Origin: Hippasteria phrygiana
Lineage: Eukaryota; Echinodermata; Asteroidea; Valvatida; Goniasteridae
Reading direction: 5' to 3'
NCBI GenBank assembly: GCA_037893225.1
Contig: JAZGUH010000280.1
Span: 186,001-250,000, forward strand
DNA: 64,000 nt
Shown piece after piece: positions 9,801 through 19,723 of the stretch. Within the stretch, counting starts at the first letter, position 1; every line of letters starts with the position of its first letter. The notes under the pieces are model-generated. The model saw only the letters and a program-made list of their open reading frames with translations, was not told where the DNA came from and ran no database searches. A program made the translations under genes and the position numbers.

Positions 9801-12434
9801 TACGTGCATTCTTACGCTTTGCTCTAAGTGAAATTTTAGAAATTTGGGCAAAAAGTATCCCAAAACACCCTATTCAATTGAATTAACCCATTGGGCACGG
9901 TATTTTACGGGAGACGTCGGGGTGTTGCAGCGGTTCTGGCAGCCAAATCGAACCGCTACAATGTGTTTGTGCAGTCAAGCGTATCATAAGCAATAATCCA
10001 ACAATGGATTGAAACTGCACAAACAGCGGCCAGTGGCGTCATCCGGCCTGGTGACACTGTTGTTTTTGCGCCCACAGGCGTCATCCGTACATAAGGGGTT
10101 AAATTCAATTCAATAAAACTATTATCCGCACAGGGAGAAATTTTGTTGGCCTTATATGCACATAATTATTACAAGTACTCAAGGGCATGAGGTTAAAAAT
10201 ATGCACACATATAACGTGTACCTCTCCAGTGGTCCAAGAAGGCAGAAATGGAAGATCCATCTCCAGCCGGTCATGTCTTCATCTGCAAAGTACCAGCGTA
10301 CACTAAACACTTGCATGATGATAGAGGAGACCAGGGTGAAGCCCAGTGTGAGGCAGCCCCAGCCGGCCTCTCCGAAGACGAAATACTGACTAGCCACAAG
10401 GCCATCTGAAGGAATTAAACAATCAGTGGAGAACTTTGAACTGACCAACTTGTTCACAAACCATGGACGATTTCTTACATGTATGTGTTTCTTTCATCTT
10501 GACTTGAAGGAAACTTGATTTTCAAATTCTTCTCCGGAATTCACCTGAAAATTAGATTCTTATTTACAGTTAGATTACGTACAGTCATAGTTTGCATCTT
10601 TTTGGATATTCTCTTTTTTTAAATGTTATTACAAACTCCCTATTTCTTTTCACCATTTTTTGTTAGAAACGGGCGAATGACAAAACAGAGCGGGTACATA
10701 AATCATCTCATGAAAACAGAAAGAAAACAAAACGTACTGCTGATAGGTCTAGTATTATAAACTGATGTTTTATCAGATTCTTGAACTAAGAAAGTTTCTC
10801 AAGATTCTGTTAACCCTAACCCTCCTCAATCCTCCAAAATCCTCATGGTGGTTTTGGAGGATTTTGGAGGATTGAGGAGGAATGGTGATTGAAGCACCGG
10901 AGGATTTTGGAGGATTGAGGAGGAATGGTGATTGAAGCACGGAGGATTTTGGAGGATTGAAGAGGAATGGTGATTGAAGCAAAGGAGGATTTTGGAGGAT
11001 TGAGGAGGAATGGTGATTAAATGGTGATTGAAGCAAAGGATTTTGGAGGATTGAGGATGAATGGTGATTGAAGCACAGGAGGATTTTTGAGGATTGAGGA
11101 TGGTTCCTAGCAATAAGGGCCTAGGGGGTTAGGGTTATTAATAGGTTAAAAACAGCATGCAAGTCAAGACCTCCAAGCAGGTTATAATGAAAAAGCAGCA
11201 GAAAGATTTTACTTTAAGAGTAAGACCCCCACCAAAATGATTAAAGTGTCTAAACATGTGGCACAACCGGTTATTTCAAGATGTTTATGTCAGCAAAAAA
11301 ATCCATAAAAAAATTAGGCAGAAATCAACATGTAAATGTACCAAGAACATCTAACACAGAAAACATAGGCTAGGGGTAGCTTGAAAATTCAAGCTCTAGG
11401 CTTATGACATCGCAGCGGTTTTTGTGCGCACGGTGCATGAAAATTACATTCTTATCCTTGCTGCTGTAGCCTATGGGAAAATTTGGCTTCTTTCTATGGG
11501 GATCCGGAGTGCGATCAGTGATCTGGAGCGTCGAAAGCTGCTCCGGATCACGTTTTTAGTGATCCTGCTCGCGAGGTGGGTTCGCAAGATCCAAGATGGC
11601 GACGTGGGAGACGGACAGAGAAAAGTGACGGTATTTTTTCGTAGATTTGAAGCATTTAACGAGCTATTGTGACAGTATTTACTCATAATTCTTTTACAGT
11701 GTATTTTTGTTATTAAAGCTATGTACGATTTATTTACTTTTCTGGAAATACTAGATAGTTTATCATAAAAATAGCCCTACAACATCTGAAGCAGACGACA
11801 TTGTCGTGTAATACAAATTCTCCCAGCATGCAACATATAGGAGAGGGATTCGCGATCCTGTTTGTTTTCGTTCGGCTCTGGATCACCTCCCGATCCGTGT
11901 GAAACAAACAGGCCCATAGTTCTAGAACTAGTCCGAGTAACTTGGACCCTCTATCGCCTTTTTTAACAGATCATGTACAAATGTTAAAAAAGGCGATAAT
12001 TTTAAAGGGTCCAAGTTACTCGGACTACTGAGTTTATCCCTAAATTTCCCTCAAAAACTTAAACCCTGCTTTTTATCTACAACATACCTGTTGGCTTGTA
12101 ATGTCGCTAACTAGTTTGGCAATTCCAATAACCTAAAAGTGGATTTTTGTTCCCTATATGGAACAGGGCCCTACACTACACAATCGCCAATTACTACCGG
12201 CCACTAAAAATAAGGGCTAAGTTATTGCTTACCTGTCGCAATATCAGCGGCAAATGTGACCATCGAAATGAGCACGATTGAGCCATCAAACACGTTAAAA
12301 GTGCTGTTTCTGGCAAAGAAATGTCTCTCACACTCTTTGCATGGCGGCAGTGTCTCGTCCAGATCATTATTTTCGATGCGGACTGGCGATTCACCGCTCG
12401 TTTCTTTCACAGTTTCCCCACCGTTGGGAGCCAT
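1488..12434 (-). CDS. XKR: XK-related protein (XKR family), complete six-exon gene with a very long C-terminal tail
   Basis: Plasma-membrane multi-pass protein of the XK/XKR family. Some vertebrate members (XKR4, XKR8, XKR9) scramble phospholipids after caspase cleavage; this protein's activity is inferred only. Six exons (12434-12233, 10405-10222, 9558-9368, 8178-7969, 5064-4783, 3832-1488) join in phase to 1,137 residues. The start is the first in-frame ATG: a TGA lies 48 bases upstream, and the context has A at -3 and G at +4. Family signatures are [20 protein letters not shown] at residues 163-182, the [13 protein letters not shown] segment in exon 4, and [30 protein letters not shown] in exon 5. 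Hydrophobic segments run from about residue 45 to 373. Residues 375-1137 form a polar tail with about two dozen SP/TP sites. Human XKR proteins are roughly 370-690 residues, so this is unusually long. It resembles the XKR4/6/7 type, but the exact subfamily is not settled. Confidence 0.95.
4202..4405 (+). mobile_element. hAT-type MITE, family A, copy 1
   Basis: The TIRs are CAGTGATGTAGTCGAGACC at the left and GGTCTTGACAACATCAGTG at the right. It is flanked by a perfect 8-bp duplication, ACTTTAAA (4194-4201 and 4406-4413). It is 204 bp, sits in XKR intron 5 and has no coding capacity. The 8-bp duplication and CAG-starting TIR are typical of the hAT superfamily. Confidence 0.9.
4570..4672 (-). 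repeat. tRNA-related SINE, family S3
   Basis: On the minus strand: GATAGGTCAGTTGGTAGAGC (A-box region), CGGTACGGTA, then GCAGTTCAAATCTCACTCC (B-box region) and TGCCACTTTTC. Related copies are at 31575-31690 and 63721-63830, with a fragment at 50262-50316. Confidence 0.75.
4783..5064 (-). CDS. XKR: XKR exon 5
   Basis: The acceptor is TTCTGTTTCAG|GTGTTC and the donor TTCATAG|GTGAGT. It encodes residues 263-356: [18 protein letters not shown], the [20 protein letters not shown] segment, [10 protein letters not shown] and two more hydrophobic segments. Confidence 0.94.
5512..5700 (+). repeat. Diverged copy of the TTAA-flanked MITE (family B)
   Basis: It retains TTTCAATCCATTATTGG, a GTACGTTATGCTTGGCTGCAC segment, and the terminal CAAGGGGTTAA at about 5689-5699. 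The left end is not clear, so this is a partial or decayed copy in XKR intron 4. Confidence 0.5.
5953..7545. mobile_element. Inner TIR element nested in the 5776-7736 element
   Basis: The left end TAAGCCTGTTCGATAT and inverted right end TAAGGCTGTTCGATAT continue into further similar sequence (ATATCGAAA against ATACCGAAATA). The flanking 8-mers, GCTGAGAG and GCTGATGT, agree in their first five bases, a possible decayed 8-bp duplication. The interior has no recognisable coding sequence. Confidence 0.65.
7340..7400. repeat. Short GC-rich tandem repeat
   Basis: About three and a half copies of a 16-mer, GATCCCGGCGGGCCC-like, inside the inner TIR element. Confidence 0.75.
7969..8178 (-). CDS. XKR: XKR exon 4
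   Basis: The acceptor is TTTCTTCCAG|GTATTTCC and the donor GTTGTTG|GTGAGT. It codes residues 193-262: a hydrophobic segment ([18 protein letters not shown]), a basic loop with TDKN, then [18 protein letters not shown]. Confidence 0.94.
8413..9206 (+). repeat. 22-bp G-rich satellite, about 35 copies, in XKR intron 3
   Basis: The unit is GGGGTAGGGGAAGGGTGACA plus GA, very uniform with a few one-base or unit-length variants (for example near 8970 and 9058). The G-rich strand is the plus strand, the template strand of the gene. Each unit contains four runs of three or four G within about 26 bases, so G-quadruplex formation is plausible. The period is not a multiple of three and the complement has no stop codons, so long open Pro/Ser/Leu frames arise on the minus strand. 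These are artefacts and not protein. Confidence 0.95.
9207..9268 (+). repeat. 21-bp tandem repeat adjoining the satellite
   Basis: Three copies of GGGGTTGCAGAGGGACAGAG-type units directly follow the 22-bp array. They look like a diverged offshoot of it. Confidence 0.75.
9368..9558 (-). CDS. XKR: XKR exon 3 with the family signature
   Basis: The acceptor is GGTTTGCAG|GTATG and the donor CACTG|GTGAGG. It encodes residues 129-192, including [20 protein letters not shown], the most diagnostic stretch of the family. The tandem 22-mer array begins about 160 bases into the following intron. Confidence 0.95.
9883..10102 (-). mobile_element. TTAA-flanked (piggyBac-type) MITE, family B
   Basis: TTAA at 9883-9886 and 10099-10102 brackets inverted ends (CCCATTGGGCACGG and CCGTACATAAGGGG). 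The interior matches 31727-32017 and 39425-39642 in inverse orientation, including TTTGTGCAGT, CAATCCATTGTTGGATTA and CCGGATGACGCCA. TTAA targets and CCC-starting ends are the piggyBac signature. There is no transposase. Confidence 0.8.
10222..10405 (-). CDS. XKR: XKR exon 2
   Basis: The acceptor is TTCCTTCAG|ATGG and the donor GAGAG|GTACAC. It codes residues 68-128: [17 protein letters not shown], then a hydrophobic segment and the [15 protein letters not shown] motif usual for the second and third membrane segments of XKR proteins. Confidence 0.93.
10810..11137. repeat. Minisatellite bracketed by inverted CCCTAACCC motifs
   Basis: About five units of roughly 40-55 bp (GGAGGATTTTGGAGGATTGA, then GGAGGAATGGTGATTGAAGC) lie between AACCCTAACCC at the left and GGGTTAGGGTT at the right, in XKR intron 1. 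The inverted ends suggest a mobile element with an expanded interior. Confidence 0.7.
11930..12026. mobile_element. Short foldback element
   Basis: A perfect 21-bp inverted pair (AGTCCGAGTAACTTGGACCC plus T at 11930-11950, and its complement at 12006-12026) encloses a second inverted pair (ATCGCCTTTTTTAACA with TGTTAAAAAAGGCGAT). The whole folds into one hairpin, in XKR intron 1. Confidence 0.8.
12233..12434 (-). CDS. XKR: XKR exon 1
   Basis: Codes residues 1-67 plus one base. It has an acidic, Cys-containing N-terminus and then the start of the first membrane segment ([21 protein letters not shown]). The donor is ACAG|GTAAGC. The phase-1 junction with exon 2 makes GAT (Asp). Confidence 0.93.
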
Positions 12435-12479
12435 ATTTTTTCGCGGTGATGTTTTGAAAAATTTGCAGTGCCCCAGAGG

Positions 12480-12560
12480 TCATTGAGCATGCGCCCTGCA
12501 CTCGTTGAGTAGTAGTCTTTTTGCGTGCCTTGACAGAACAACACGAAGAACCAATCATCG
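12480..12560 (-). promoter_or_regulatory. Candidate XKR promoter elements
   Basis: Just upstream of the start codon, GCATGCGC (12487-12494) fits the NRF1 half-palindrome and an inverted CCAAT box lies at 12551-12555. There is no clear TATA box. The transcription start is not defined, so this is a suggestion from motif and position only. Confidence 0.35.
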
Positions 12561-12913
12561 TGGTCTCGAAAGAGACTACGTACATGTTGGGCATTTCGTC
12601 GGTCAACGGCTGTTTTATGTATTTTGTCCAGAGGGGTGCAACACCGCAAAAAATGTATACTGCCCTCTATCGATATTAGAAAAGTCATTCAACACACACA
12701 AAAATCATTCGTACACGCATTGTTCATTTTTGAAATGAGAGATTACAATCGTGTGTAATGAATTGAATACCAAATTTCTTTGGTAAATTTGGTGTCAAAA
12801 CGTGCTAAAGACAGTCAAAAATACAAAGCTTTAAAGGCTCGGCACAAAAAAAGTATTGCGACAGTGTTATGGGAAAAAAACCTACAGCTGGGCGTATTCC
12901 GCCGCCGCCGCCT

Positions 12914-12978
12914 CCCCCCCCCCCCCCCACCCCACCCCACCCCACCCCACCCCACCCCACCCCACCCCACCCCACCCC
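12914..12978 (+). repeat. Poly-C and (CCCCA)n simple repeat
   Basis: A C-run is followed by about eleven CCCCA units. Confidence 0.95.
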
Positions 12979-13239
12979 AGTGTCATACAGTCCTGTCTGT
13001 TTTGAAATAGGGTGCGCTAATTAGCATACTGCTGTATGATTGGTTACGCCTCTATGACGTCACTGCATTAACGTAAACTCGCGAAATAGCAATTTTTTGT
13101 TACTTTTATGGCGTCCTCTTGGCGCCGGACTGCCAAGCATGAGTGATAAATTTCATTCTCATTTTTAAAATCAGTTTTTTCAAGCGGCAAACATTTCGGA
13201 TCACTTTTGGGAATATTATTTCAATACTGTGTCCGTCCG

Positions 13240-13535
13240 TGCTTTCTGGGTGAGGTACTCCGACAAATTCCCAGTCATGGAAAATCTTGGCAAATTCAGG
13301 AATTTAGAGCATCACGGAAAGTCATTGATTTTTATTTTACAAGGAGTCATGGAAAATGGACATTTCAAGAAAAAAAGCCACCGAAGGGTCGAAGAACCTC
13401 CCCTACCAATACATATTGTCAGTGTATTGTAAATAGACTCTTATGTGATGTAAAAAAAGATAGCATAAGAATTGCTCATATAAAACCATATTTCTTCCCC
13501 CGGAAAGTCATAAAAAGTCACGGAATTTGAGATTT
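13240..13535. repeat. Probable TIR-element remnant with repeated AAGTCATGG motifs
   Basis: The motif (A)AGTCA(T/C)GGAA recurs at both ends and inside (CAGTCATGGAAAATC, GGAAAGTCATTG, GAGTCATGGAAAATG, GGAAAGTCATAAAAAGTCAC). No exact ends or target duplication were identified. Confidence 0.4.
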
Positions 13536-13548
13536 CTGAGGAACCATG

Positions 13549-13970
13549 TTTTCGAATAAAATGCTAATTTTCAATGTCGTATTCCACACCAAAAAAATGA
13601 GCCCCCGATAAGTAACAGATGTAATAAGTTATAAATTTAGAATTAAGGCTGGTTTATTAGTCGGTCGCGCGATGGTCGCCGCGACTAAAAATTGACGCGC
13701 GATCCTCTCACGCATGCAGGGTTTAATAGTTGACGCGGAAGCACCAGCGACTGTACTAGTCGCTGAAAGACGCTGGCGACGTCCTGCCGTGACGACTATT
13801 AAACTGCACAAAAAAGGCCTAGCGTCCAGCGACCATCAGCGTCGGGCGATCTTCATCGCGCGACCGACTATAACCAGTTTTCGAATAAAATGCTAATGTC
13901 GTATTCCACACAAAAAATGAGCCCCCGATAAGTAACAGATGTAATAAGTTTTCAATTTAGAATTAGGCGT
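13549..13970. repeat. Direct duplication (~95 bp) flanking a TIR element
   Basis: TCGAATAAAATGCTAAT, then GAGCCCCCGATAAGTAACAG and ATGTAATAAGTT occur at 13549-13648 and again at 13878-13970. The space between is filled by the TIR element at 13648-13877. Confidence 0.85.
13648..13877. mobile_element. TIR MITE with AGTCGGTCGCGCGA ends
   Basis: The left end GGCTGGTTTATTAGTCGGTC and inverted right end CTGGTTATAGTCGGTCGCGC continue with GCGATGGTCGCC against GCGATGAAGATCGCCC. The interior is GC-richer than its surroundings and rich in GCGAC/GTCGC. Confidence 0.75.
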
Positions 13971-16900
13971 GGGACGCTCTTAATTCTTGCAGCGTTTATG
14001 CATAGGGTAATCTTGGCGCGTAGCTCTTAATACAAAGTATTGTTGGAAGACCGGAAGTATAGTAGGCCTACAGAGGGTGTGGTAAGTGCTTTTTTCGTTC
14101 CAAAAAATGCAGTTTTCTTGCATAATTCGTCAGCAGGGGAACCCATTTAATTTATATTTTAAGAGATTTGCAGAAAACAAACTCATGAACATCACCCTAC
14201 TTTTGGACACAGATTTACGTTACTAGGGCAAACAGAAAAACCAGATGGACTTGGCATAATCAGTTGACTTCCTTTATCGCAGATAATTTATTCTTATAAA
14301 AGTTTAATCTTCTACAACCAGCCAGTGGTAACTTGGCCTCGTAATCGGTGGCTCCACTCTGGCTTCAAAGACAGAACAAAATTAAATAGATCAAACTGTA
14401 CAACCACTTATTAGAAAGAAAAAAAAACCAAAAAACTAAACCGTGAGGTACTAAGAAACACAAAATGAGTACAGATGTCAAGTTAAAACGTGAATCGGGA
14501 TGTGTTCAAGAAGTATGCTTTAAATTAATATTGTTTTTCTAAAAAAAATCGGTGCTTCGGGAGTTAATTAATACGCTTGTATTTGCAAAAAACCATACAC
14601 ACGTTCGGTGTTTTCTAATAAGATAGCATATTCTTAGTCCGGGAAATACTTGGAAAACATATTTCCACTCTTCATAAACAAGAATAGGCCTGGGCTCTGA
14701 TCTCACGATGTGTGCATTTGCACTCATTTTGTGACAATACCTCATAAAAAAAAATAATAATAAATAAAACTAATTAACAAAGATTCTGTGTAAACACATT
14801 AAAACCTCTTCAAAAGTTTTAACAAGTGTGCACTCCATTACTCACAAAAAATGTAATACTTTGTTTTCAGTGAGTTTTAAATCTATCACGTGTCCGAGCA
14901 CACGTACTATATAAAGATACAGGTTCGGACATCTATTAAAGAACTCCATCGTTTGTTTAATATCACAATTTTCACACAATCCAAGACAATGAAAGTTCCT
15001 CTGTCAATAAAATATATATAAACACAATCCACAACAGGGTTTTTTTTTTCAACAAAGCCTCAACCAAAATAATCAAACCGCACTCTGCACAAAAACAACA
15101 CATACAGCATGACTCACTACGGCAAACTGCCGAGTGGTTAATTAACGAGGAAACGGAATGGTTGAAATAACGGTCTCTGTACACTACACAACATAATTAA
15201 TTGGCAAGAACGGAAGATGAATATTCTCATACACAAATGTCAGTACTATTTATACAGTTAAGCAAACTTGGGTTCGACAGGCCATGCAAGCTAAATAAAC
15301 CGGTAATGTCCAAGCCAGTTTATCAGATGAACTAATAGTGTCAGTCATGCATAACCAAACCAAGTTTTTCATTCATTTTTAGTAAAAGGTGGAATTTGAA
15401 ATTCAACGCATAGTTCTTGACTGGAGGCCGTGCGGTAAAGGTTTTCTAAAGTTAAAAAAAGTAGCTTGAATTGACAAACCGTACAGCTTAGATTGGACTG
15501 TTTCTGACCCCCCCCCCCAAAAAAAAAAAAATAAATAATAATAAACCACAACAAAACCAGATGTTTATTTGTACACTTTAAACACATTATCTCATACATT
15601 GTGCCACGTTTTCTGAGCTTACTGTATGCGAAGCTGTATGTGATCCATAGGATTTAGCATTCTTTTTTCTACTTGAAAAGACGGCAAACAGAGACTGCAA
15701 CCACAGATTGCCTCTATTTTTCAAATTGTCCTCTTCAAAACAAAAGACATTTACATGTATACTATTCAGACAAAATAAATAATAGAAATAGGTACGAGAA
15801 CAAAATTTCCCCAAACGTTCTTGAATTACACAGGGTTAATAAATCAGCCATTTCAATGTTTGCTTTTAAAGTTCATTTGACATTGTTCGGCAAAACATCA
15901 AAATATTTCCAAATTTCTGGATCAGTGCAGCTGTAACTGCAGCAAATCATTTCATAATGTATAATGTAAACTGATGGATTCAATCCCATTAAAATTTATT
16001 TCCAATATCAAAGCTGATTTTAAATTTGGCAGGTAAAACTCGAGATATAGATAAATTTGCGGATACACAGTGAAGTAATGAAATCTAAAAAAAAGAGTGG
16101 TTTATCAGAGGTATAAACGTCAGTATGCTCTGACCGCCATGAGGATTTAAAGATATTAACCAATCAATTACAGATATTCAAATGATATTAAGATCGTTGT
16201 GGATGTGAACCTATCACAACCCTGCTCTTATGAGCACATTTACATATCAACAGTGACAACCAATCAGAACAGTGCTTTTGTGAGGTAGTTGGCGAAAGCC
16301 ACCAATCATCTGCAGTTTGCCAAAGTGAGGGCCAGCCTCTTTCACTTTTTCCCAGAAGACGACAAAATAAAAACAAAACCTATTTCGAACAACATTAATT
16401 CTACAACCAAACTTAAAACAACCATATGTATAATTGGTTAACTGAAATCATTTAAAAGTGCAACAATAAATAATTGTGAATGTCCTAAAATTGTACAATC
16501 AACATGGGGTCATGATAAATGGTTTCTACAAACTTGTTAAGTTAAATGTATTTTTATGACATTTTTGAGAGTCTCCTGTCAGAAAACACTCTTTGGCAAA
16601 TAAAATCACTGCTCATTGAACTGTCATGACAACATGATGTGAAGTTTTCAATTGCATTGCCTGAGGTTGTCCATTCGTTCTTTAAAGAAAGCAAAAAAGT
16701 GCACGGCCATTTTCAAGGGAGAAAGAGATTTCTTCCCCCAGATTTTCAAGACCAAATATTTAAATTGATCTAAAAGAATGTCCAGCTTTTAACAAAAGTA
16801 ATTTGAAAACAAAAAGGGGGGTCCAGTTTTGAATGGGGTGGCTTCAAGTGGCTTTACGTATATCCCATACACCTATTGATATTGCTCGAGTTTATGAGTT

Positions 16901-18089
16901 GATATGATCTTCATTCTTGGTACCCATATTATAAACCCTGATCCCAGGGTGGGCACATTTTTGTATTGTCATGATGATGTCATCGGGTGTCAAGTTACGG
17001 CCAATTAAAGCATTCTTTTTCAAATTTATTTTAAGTAGGCTATTCTGATTTCAAATATCTTTGAATTATGTTTCATTCGATAGAGAATGTACTCTTTTTC
17101 TTAATTATAAAACATCCTGCCAAGAACAGCTGAAACAGTAAAAAGTTCCTTCTCAAAAAAATGTGTGTGTGATTGATTTACGAGTATATAAAATTGAACT
17201 TGAAGACTGCATTGAAAACACCCGATCCCCAATGCATTGCGTTTGTAAATAAACAAACGCCCATCTCTCATATCAAGATTTCTTTTTTTTTAAACACCTG
17301 GGTTACTCATGAACTGAACTTGCATAAGCTACGATGCAAACATATACTTTTAAGAGAAAACAGGTGAGATTGTTCCAAGATGAACAAGTGTATGCAAGTG
17401 TGCCTGTATGTACAACATGGTGAAGACGAAAAAATTGAGCAAAATCAAACACTAATGATAGCTAATTAACAAAAAATCAATCAGACATAAACTGATCAAT
17501 TCAGATGAAACAGCACCAAATAAAGGTCTAAATAAATGACCCCTGTCGGGATTGGCTGAGGGTAAAATCTTAATAGCTGCAGATATATCCAGCCGACTTA
17601 ACAGAATTTAGTGGTATTTGTTATATTCATACTTCATATAATCTTAAAGACTGACGGCAAAACATGTACAGATATATCACCGGAAAAAAGAAAACTTAAA
17701 CCTTCTTTGGTTTGGCTTTAATCATAACATTTACAAAATCAATTCAGGATTGTAGAATTAGATAGGCTTTCGGGCCACAGTGTTTCAGGACACTTTTGTT
17801 TATTCTGGCTGGCTTTGTTTGGATTGTTTTTGTATATCCCCTCCCACCAATCTCTCCTCCTCTTCCTCTCCCTACCCCCACCCCCCCCCTCCCACCAATC
17901 TCCTCCCTAACCATCCCCTCCACCAACTATACCAGTCCCTTCCCTCTTCGATCACTCCCCCCATCCGATACCACCCCACAACTATATCACACTTCCTTCT
18001 GTGTCTCCTCTCACTCCCATACCACTCTCTCCTCCCCCCTTTTGTATTTTATCTTAACTTTGTATTTTTCTAGTTTTCCATTTTAAGGG
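13971..18089. other. Intergenic AT-rich stretch, no gene recognised
   Basis: It has no exon-like frame with good splice sites. It contains A-runs, a C/A-run at 15509-15532 and a pyrimidine-rich tract at about 17840-18050 on the plus strand. It might include distal EYA 3' UTR, but nothing in the sequence proves this. Confidence 0.4.
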
Positions 18090-18473
18090 AGCACTGCCTA
18101 ACCCCATGGTCGGGCCAGGCCGTTGAAAAGCCTGGCCACGCCTGGGCCATTTGGCTTTTAGTCTTGCTATTGTGAGCCACAAATCACCCAACAATAGAAC
18201 ATCTACTAATCGATAAAGCCCGCCCTCTGCCAGGCTAGGCCGGGCTTTGGCCCCTCCCACACTAATCTCAAGTAATTGCTTTTGTTGTCATTCCATTCAC
18301 TTCACGGGCCCAGAGATCAAGTCTGGGTAAACAATGGGAGCTGGCTGGACTCCAGCATTAGTGGCAGTTTATTGTGTACAACCAGGAGATTATAGAAGCC
18401 CCAAGGCCCGGGCGTTCCCAGGGATTGGCCAGGCTTTTCAACGGCCTGGCCCGATCATGGGTTAGGCAGTGCT
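18090..18473. mobile_element. TIR MITE with ~48-bp inverted ends
   Basis: The left AGCACTGCCTAACCCCATGG and inverted right AGCACTGCCTAACCCATGAT continue in near identity through CGGGCCAGGCCGTTGAAAAG and CCTGGCCA. The flanks TTTTAAGG and TTTTAAAG differ at one of eight positions, suggesting an 8-bp duplication. There is no coding sequence. Confidence 0.85.
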
Positions 18474-18510
18474 TTTTAAAGTTGTTTTGTTGTTCGTCGA
18501 AATTTGGCCG

Positions 18511-18542
18511 AATAAATAATAATAATAATAATAATAATAATG
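18511..18542 (+). repeat. (AAT)n microsatellite
   Basis: About ten AAT/ATA trinucleotides. Confidence 0.95.
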
Positions 18543-18687
18543 GGCCAATTGTTGACATCAACTATCAAGTTGCATGGAAGGCAGCACCCCCCCCCCCTTT
18601 ATCTAACCATAGCCACGCCCAGGACACTTTCTGTGTATCTGCTAGAGAAAACGGGATGCTAACAAAGTTTGATTTAAGGCCAGTGTC

Positions 18688-18741
18688 ATATGAAAATCAG
18701 ACTCCTATGAAAATCAGACTCCTATGAAAATCGGACTCCTT
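18688..18741 (+). repeat. 17-bp tandem repeat, three copies
   Basis: ATGAAAATCAGACTCCT is repeated three times with one base change in the last copy. Confidence 0.9.
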
Positions 18742-19283
18742 TTCCCTACTATTGGTTAAACCCTCTCATGTGACCGGCCACTCTTCTAATATCTTCACTT
18801 AGGCATGCGCAATACGACCAATGAGCCCGTGTCTCATTGAGACTGAAATTCACGCTATACCGCTTCTTACTTCACCCGAGTGCGAAAGCAAAGCTAACTT
18901 CACGGCGTCAATCATCAATTGTTTCATTGTGATGTCTGTCGTTACCCTAACAAATTCGCTTTGCTCTCAAATTCGTGTGACAGACATAAACTGCATGTAA
19001 CAGTTTTGGTAATTTCGTAATTTCGTGATAAAAAAGAGTCACTTTTAGGAAAATCTCAAGTTAGACAGAACCAAATAGCATGGTGCAACCCCGTTTTGTC
19101 AAGAGTATTTTTAAAAATCCAAAAAGTTTGGACATAATACACCCCAGCCCACGTGTCTGTTTTAGAGCCCATTACAGACGTGATCATTCCTCCTCTTCAT
19201 GGGCCTGTTCCATGGCCATGATTGACAGTGACTCTGCTACTTCAACCAATAAACACACTCAGACTTTGGATGGGTGAGCGATT

Positions 19284-19298
19284 GGGGGGGGGGGGGGA
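19284..19298 (+). repeat. Poly-G run
   Basis: An uninterrupted run of about 15 G. Confidence 0.9.
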
Positions 19299-19512
19299 GC
19301 AGTTATCCAGAACAAGGGAAAACCACGTACAGCAAAGTGCAGCAAATGTTTGTCATTTCTCGTATGTTTCCCATGGGAATCAGGGGGTTAAAGATAGTTC
19401 TAGGAGTCCATCAAGTTCCACGAAGTATGCAAGCTGCTAACGGCCCTGCCCATGGCACTACTCTTAAAACAAACTTTTATGTTTTGCTTGAAAACCAAAA
19501 TACAGTACTTGG

Positions 19513-19715
19513 CAGAGATGTATTCGAGTCCATCACAAGTCCCTGCAAGTCCATCACAAGCCCTCCAGTCCTAATCCCAATCACAAGCTATTCAAATGAG
19601 CTTTGACAAAGGCATTCCTTTGTCATTGTTCATCCAGTTACTTGTGACCGGCTTTATGAAAGGACTTCTGACTGGGCCTGCGAAAGGACTTGTGGAAGGA
19701 CTTGCAGGGAATCTG
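19513..19715 (+). mobile_element. hAT-type MITE, family A, copy 2
   Basis: It starts CAGAGATGTATTCGAGTCC and ends in CAGGGAATCTG, where the right TIR has lost its GTCGAGTCC part. It is flanked by a perfect 8-bp duplication, GTACTTGG (19505-19512 and 19716-19723). It matches the other copies through CACAAGCTATTCAAATGAGC and TTTGACAAAGGCATTCCTTT. It is 203 bp. Confidence 0.92.
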
Positions 19716-19723
19716 GTACTTGG

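Noticed and set aside
12480..12560. Bidirectional promoter driving a plus-strand gene away from XKR
   Set aside because: No exon-like sequence was found on the plus strand in the following kilobases.
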